A DNA stretch of 64,000 bases from Roseivivax marinus (lineage in GTDB: Bacteria > Pseudomonadota > Alphaproteobacteria > Rhodobacterales > Rhodobacteraceae): the NCBI RefSeq assembly GCF_900109705.1, contig NZ_FOAI01000006.1, positions 62,001-126,000 of the forward strand. The letters are read 5' to 3'. The translations under genes were made by a program, and so were the position numbers. Each line of letters opens with the position of its first letter. Positions within the stretch are counted from its first letter, which is position 1. Positions 60,647-64,000 of this stretch are shown here, piece after piece. The notes beneath the pieces were generated by a model. The model ran no database searches, was not told the DNA's origin, and saw only the letters and a program-made list of their open reading frames with translations.

Positions 60647-61623
60647 TGCACGAGGCCGCCCCGTTTCTCGACGCGCTCGCGGACGCCCCCGAGGGCAGCC
60701 GGGCCGTCTGGATCGATGCGGCCGACGGAGTGCGCCTGCGCATGGCGCACTTCCCTTCCGGCCAGACCGGAGACGCCGCCCGGGGCACGGTGCTGCTGTT
60801 CCCCGGACGCACCGAATACGTCGAGAAGTACGGCCGCACCGCGCGCGATTTCGCAGAGTTCGGTCTGGATACCGTATCCATCGACTGGCGCGGTCAGGGC
60901 CTCGCCGACCGGCTTCTGCCGGACGAGCGCACCGGCCACGTGGTCGAATTCCGCGACTACCAGCGCGACGTGGCGGCGTTGCTCGACGCCGCGCGGTCGA
61001 TGGACCTGCCCGAGCCGTATTTCCTGCTGGCCCACTCGATGGGCGGATGTATCGGCCTGCGCTCGCTGATGGAGGGGCTGCCGGTCCACGCCGCCGCCTT
61101 CACCGGCCCGATGTGGGGAATCCGCATCGCGGCGTTCCTGCGGCCCGTCGCCTGGGCGCTGGGATGGTCGGGCTCGCGCATGGGGCTGGGCCACGTCTAC
61201 GCACCGGGCACGCGCCCCGAGGCCTACGTGGTGGCCGAGGCGTTCGAAAAGAACATGCTGACCACCGACACGGACATGTTCGACTACATGCGCCGGCAAG
61301 TGGAGGCCGAGCCCAAGCTTCAGCTTGGCGGCCCGTCCCTGCACTGGCTGCACGAGGCGCTGGCCGAGTGCTTCGCGCTTGCGCGGCGCCCCTCGCCGGA
61401 CCTGCCCTGCCTGACCTTCGTCGGCTCGAACGAGCGGATCGTGGACGTGGGACGCATCCGGTCGCGGATGCAGAACTGGCCGGGCGGGCGGCTCGAGATT
61501 GTCGAGGGCGGCGAGCACGAGGTGCTGATGGACCGTCCCGCGGTGCGCCGCCAGATCGCCGAGGCGATCGCCCGCCACTTCCTCGACGCGCCCGAGCGCG
61601 CAGCGGCCGCCGCCTCGGCCTGA
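60646..61623 (+). CDS. Alpha/beta hydrolase, lysophospholipase (PldB)-like
   Basis: A 325-residue hydrolase. The nucleophile serine is in LAHSMGGCIG near residue 127, oxyanion region LLFPGRTEYVEKYGR near 51, and the catalytic histidine in GGEHEVLMD near 291. Such proteins hydrolyse lysophospholipids or monoglycerides. Overlap with SCP2 by 1 nt makes a lipid-related pair. It precedes the DNA repair pair by 40 nt, and may or may not share a transcript with it. Confidence 0.85.
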   Translation: MHEAAPFLDALADAPEGSRAVWIDAADGVRLRMAHFPSGQTGDAARGTVLLFPGRTEYVEKYGRTARDFAEFGLDTVSIDWRGQGLADRLLPDERTGHVVEFRDYQRDVAALLDAARSMDLPEPYFLLAHSMGGCIGLRSLMEGLPVHAAAFTGPMWGIRIAAFLRPVAWALGWSGSRMGLGHVYAPGTRPEAYVVAEAFEKNMLTTDTDMFDYMRRQVEAEPKLQLGGPSLHWLHEALAECFALARRPSPDLPCLTFVGSNERIVDVGRIRSRMQNWPGGRLEIVEGGEHEVLMDRPAVRRQIAEAIARHFLDAPERAAAAASA

Positions 61624-61663
61624 GCCCGTTGGCGCCGGTCGGGCGCGCCCTAGCTTCAGCGCC

Positions 61664-62683
61664 ATGACACAGCGCGTGCTTACCTTCACCGAACGCGGCA
61701 TCTATTGCCCCGCGGGCGACTTCTACATCGACCCGTGGCGGCCGGTGGATCGCGCCCTCATCACGCACGGCCACGCCGACCATGCCCGCGAGGGACACGC
61801 GCGCTACCTCGCCACCGAGGCCGCAGCCCCGGTCATGCGCTACCGGCTGGGCGAGATCGACCTCGAGACAATCCGTTACGGCGAGACCCGGCGCATCGGT
61901 GACGCGACCGTGTCGTTCCACCCCGCGGGCCACATCCCCGGCTCGGCGCAGGTGCGCGTGGAGGTTGGCGGCGAGGTCTGGGTCGTCTCGGGCGACTACA
62001 AGACCGAAAAGGACGGGTTCTGCGAGGATTTCGAACCGGTTACGTGCCACTCCTTCATCACGGAATGCACTTTCGGACTGCCGGTCTTCACTTGGGAGAG
62101 CCAGGCCACCGTCGCCGAAGAGATCAACACATGGTGGGCGAAGAACGCCGCCGAGGGCCGCACCTCGATGTTGGGCGCCTACTCGCTGGGCAAGGCACAG
62201 CGCCTTCTGGCGCTGGTGGACCCGTCCATTGGCCCGGTCCTGACCCACGGCGCCGTCGAGGGCACCAACGGCGTCCTGCGGGCGCAAGGCTACAATCTGC
62301 CCGATACGACGCAGGTCCTGCCAGACACCGACGCCAAGAGCTACAAGGGGGCACTGGTGCTGGCGCCGCCTTCGGCCCTCGGCACGCCCTGGGCGCGGCG
62401 GTTCGGTCCGGTATCGGCGGCCTTCGCGAGCGGCTGGATGCGCCTGCGCGGTGTTCGGCGGCGGCGGGCCGGTGATCGGGGTTTCGTGCTGTCGGACCAC
62501 GCGGACTGGGACGGGCTTATCGGGGCCATCCGCGAGACGGGAGCAGAAAACGTATACTGCACACACGGTTACACCGATATCTTCGCGCGCTGGCTCAAGT
62601 CCGAAGGCTGGAACGCCGAGGTCGTCCCGACCGAGTTCGGCGGCGAGGAAGACGAGGACAGGGCGGCGACGGAGGCGGCATGA
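61664..62683 (+). CDS. Ligase-associated metallo-beta-lactamase-fold DNA exonuclease
   Basis: A 339-residue MBL/beta-CASP nuclease: HGHADHAREGH zinc motif near residue 35, HPAGHIPGSAQ near 86, SGDYKTEKDGF near 108, LSDHADW near 275 and the terminal THGY. This is the mRNA-3'-processing-factor-like group found beside bacterial ATP-dependent DNA ligases. It likely trims DNA ends before ligation. The stop overlaps the ligase start (ATGA). Confidence 0.9.
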   Translation: MTQRVLTFTERGIYCPAGDFYIDPWRPVDRALITHGHADHAREGHARYLATEAAAPVMRYRLGEIDLETIRYGETRRIGDATVSFHPAGHIPGSAQVRVEVGGEVWVVSGDYKTEKDGFCEDFEPVTCHSFITECTFGLPVFTWESQATVAEEINTWWAKNAAEGRTSMLGAYSLGKAQRLLALVDPSIGPVLTHGAVEGTNGVLRAQGYNLPDTTQVLPDTDAKSYKGALVLAPPSALGTPWARRFGPVSAAFASGWMRLRGVRRRRAGDRGFVLSDHADWDGLIGAIRETGAENVYCTHGYTDIFARWLKSEGWNAEVVPTEFGGEEDEDRAATEAA

Positions 62684-64000
62684 AGGACTTTGCCCGGCTC
62701 TTCACCGCCGTCGATCAGACCACCCGCACCACCGCCAAGACCAAGGCGCTGGCGGAATTCTTCCGCGAGGCCTCCGACGACGACAAGCTCTGGACCATCG
62801 CGCTGTTCTCGGGACGGCGCCCCAAGCGCGCGGTCACCACGACACAGCTGCGCGAATGGGCCTCGGAACGGGCCGGCATCCCGCTCTGGCTGCTGGAAGA
62901 AAGCTACCCCATCGTCGGGGACCTGGCCGAGACGATCGCACTGGTCCTGCCCCCGGCCGCGCAGGAGACAGACCGACCGTTGTCGCACTGGATCAAGGAC
63001 CTGGGCGGACTCGCTCAGGTAGACATCGACGTGCGGCGCGGCCGGATCCTCGCCGCGTGGGACCAGCTCGATGCCACCGAGCGGTTCCTTTTCAACAAGC
63101 TTATCACCGGGGGCTGGCGCATCGGCGTAAGCCAGAAGCTGATGACCCGCGCTCTGGCACAGGCCACCGGGCAGGATGAGGCGGCGCTCGCGCTCAAGCT
63201 CATGGGCGGCTGGACCCCGGACGACACCACCTATCACGACCTGATCGAGGCCGAGGACGCGCAGGCCGACCTGTCGCGGCCCTACCCGTTCTATCTCGCG
63301 TACCAGCTCGACGATCCGGCGGCCGACCTCGGGTCGCCCGACGACTGGCAGGCCGAGTGGAAATGGGACGGCATTCGTGGCCAGCTGGTGGTCCGGGGCG
63401 GCGCGCATCACCTCTGGTCGCGGGGCGAAGAGCTGATGACCGATCGCTTCCCCGAACTTGCCCGTGCCCGTGATTTCCTGCCCGACGGCACGGTGATCGA
63501 CGGCGAGGTCATGGCCTGGGACGCAGAAGCCCGCCAGCCTCTGCCATTCAACACGCTGCAACAGCGGATCGGCCGCAAGACCGTGCCGAAAAAGCTGCTG
63601 CGCGAAGCCCCGGTCTCGATCCTTGCCTACGACTTGCTGGAGCAGGACGGCGCCGACCTGCGCGACGTCCCCATGCAGGACCGCCGCGCCCGGCTCGACG
63701 CTCTGATCGCGGGCCTGCCCGAGGACGCACCGGTGCTGCCCTCGCCGCTGGTCGCGTTCTCCGACTGGGACGACCTCGCCCGCCAGCGCGCCACCGCGCG
63801 CGACTTCCGCGCCGAAGGCGTGATGCTCAAGCGCAAGGACAGCCCCTACCTGTCGGGCCGCAAGAAGGGCGACTGGTGGAAATGGAAACTCGATCCGCTG
63901 ACCATCGACGCGGTGATGATTTACGCCCAGCAGGGCTCGGGGAGGCGCGCGAACCTCTTCACCGACTTCACCTTCGCGGTCTGGGACGGCGACGCGCTCG
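62680..64000 (+). CDS. ATP-dependent DNA ligase, 3' end outside the window
   Basis: The first 440 codons of a bacterial ATP-dependent ligase (about 530 expected). An N-terminal helical domain (about 1-200) is followed by the adenylation domain with EWKWDGIRGQ, where Lys228 is the AMP-accepting residue, then DGEVMAWD and EGVMLKRKDSPYLSGRKKGDWWKWK. The C-terminal OB fold has begun (DAVMIYAQQGSGRR). With the overlapping exonuclease gene it forms the known ligase-associated repair unit, in which a large helicase often comes next. ATG follows GGAGGCGGC. Confidence 0.93.
   Translation, partial: MKDFARLFTAVDQTTRTTAKTKALAEFFREASDDDKLWTIALFSGRRPKRAVTTTQLREWASERAGIPLWLLEESYPIVGDLAETIALVLPPAAQETDRPLSHWIKDLGGLAQVDIDVRRGRILAAWDQLDATERFLFNKLITGGWRIGVSQKLMTRALAQATGQDEAALALKLMGGWTPDDTTYHDLIEAEDAQADLSRPYPFYLAYQLDDPAADLGSPDDWQAEWKWDGIRGQLVVRGGAHHLWSRGEELMTDRFPELARARDFLPDGTVIDGEVMAWDAEARQPLPFNTLQQRIGRKTVPKKLLREAPVSILAYDLLEQDGADLRDVPMQDRRARLDALIAGLPEDAPVLPSPLVAFSDWDDLARQRATARDFRAEGVMLKRKDSPYLSGRKKGDWWKWKLDPLTIDAVMIYAQQGSGRRANLFTDFTFAVWDGDAL

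Overview
The window looks like a chromosome segment of an alphaproteobacterium of the order Rhodobacterales (Rhodobacteraceae or Roseobacter type). The support is high GC with strong third-position GC bias, a cysG/DUF2849/sulfite reductase/cysH/DUF934 sulfur operon, a DksA with one cysteine, a SUV3-like helicase next to an S4 protein, 7Fe ferredoxin and CarD, a DctPQM TRAP transporter with DctB/DctD, DUF4169 and RHH genes beside fumC, and paired RTX proteins. This is inferred from gene families, without a database search. No rRNA, tRNA, insertion sequence, integrase or CRISPR array was found.

Layout. 1-9.4 kb: end of an unknown gene, ubiG with a DUF4149 membrane protein and an MddA-like methyltransferase (minus strand), then SufT-like, MscS-like and secreted GDPD genes, a SatD-like/DUF3307/sugar acetyltransferase cluster, an IscA-type protein and tpiA. 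9.4-16.5 kb: a hypothetical membrane protein and a C4-dicarboxylate TRAP locus (dctPQM plus dctBD), all on the minus strand. 16.8-23 kb: an Lrp-type regulator divergent from an assimilatory sulfur operon, followed by ferredoxin-NADP reductase. 23-28.8 kb: a truncated membrane gene beside an AT-rich stretch, infC with a non-AUG start, a molybdoenzyme maturation pair, a flavin monooxygenase and dksA. 29-33.4 kb: MoxR ATPase, GNAT, DUF2927 lipoprotein, small membrane protein and a VWA protein. 33.4-37.6 kb: two paralogous RTX proteins. 37.7-43.5 kb: OsmC, M48 protease, AlkC-like repair protein with an atypical SDR, a Hint-domain protein, an NTF2-like protein and a Rho-N-like protein. 43.6-53.3 kb: prfC, fumC, small regulators, a SIMPL protein, a very long GspL/GspC-like fusion and a Kef-type antiporter. 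53.3-64 kb: DUF1217 repeat protein, carD, fdxA, S4 protein, SUV3-like helicase, TPR protein, then SCP2, hydrolase, MBL exonuclease and the start of an ATP-dependent DNA ligase that runs off the end.

Most noteworthy. (1) The SatD-like protein at 5991-6617 carries residues that align with class III nucleotide cyclases, plus a C-terminal HTH. It is followed by three tandem 28-bp operator-like repeats and by a DUF3307 membrane gene that appears to start at CTG. Together these suggest a compact nucleotide-responsive, membrane-linked regulatory module. (2) DctD has lost GAFTGA and the Walker A lysine, but two dyads 33 bp apart remain upstream of dctP, with a TATAAA box in place of a recognisable sigma-54 promoter. 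(3) An orphan 1038-residue protein joins a GspL/PilM-like N-terminus, a long Pro/Ala/Glu-rich linker, one membrane helix and a GspC/PilP-like C-terminus, with no other type II secretion gene in view.
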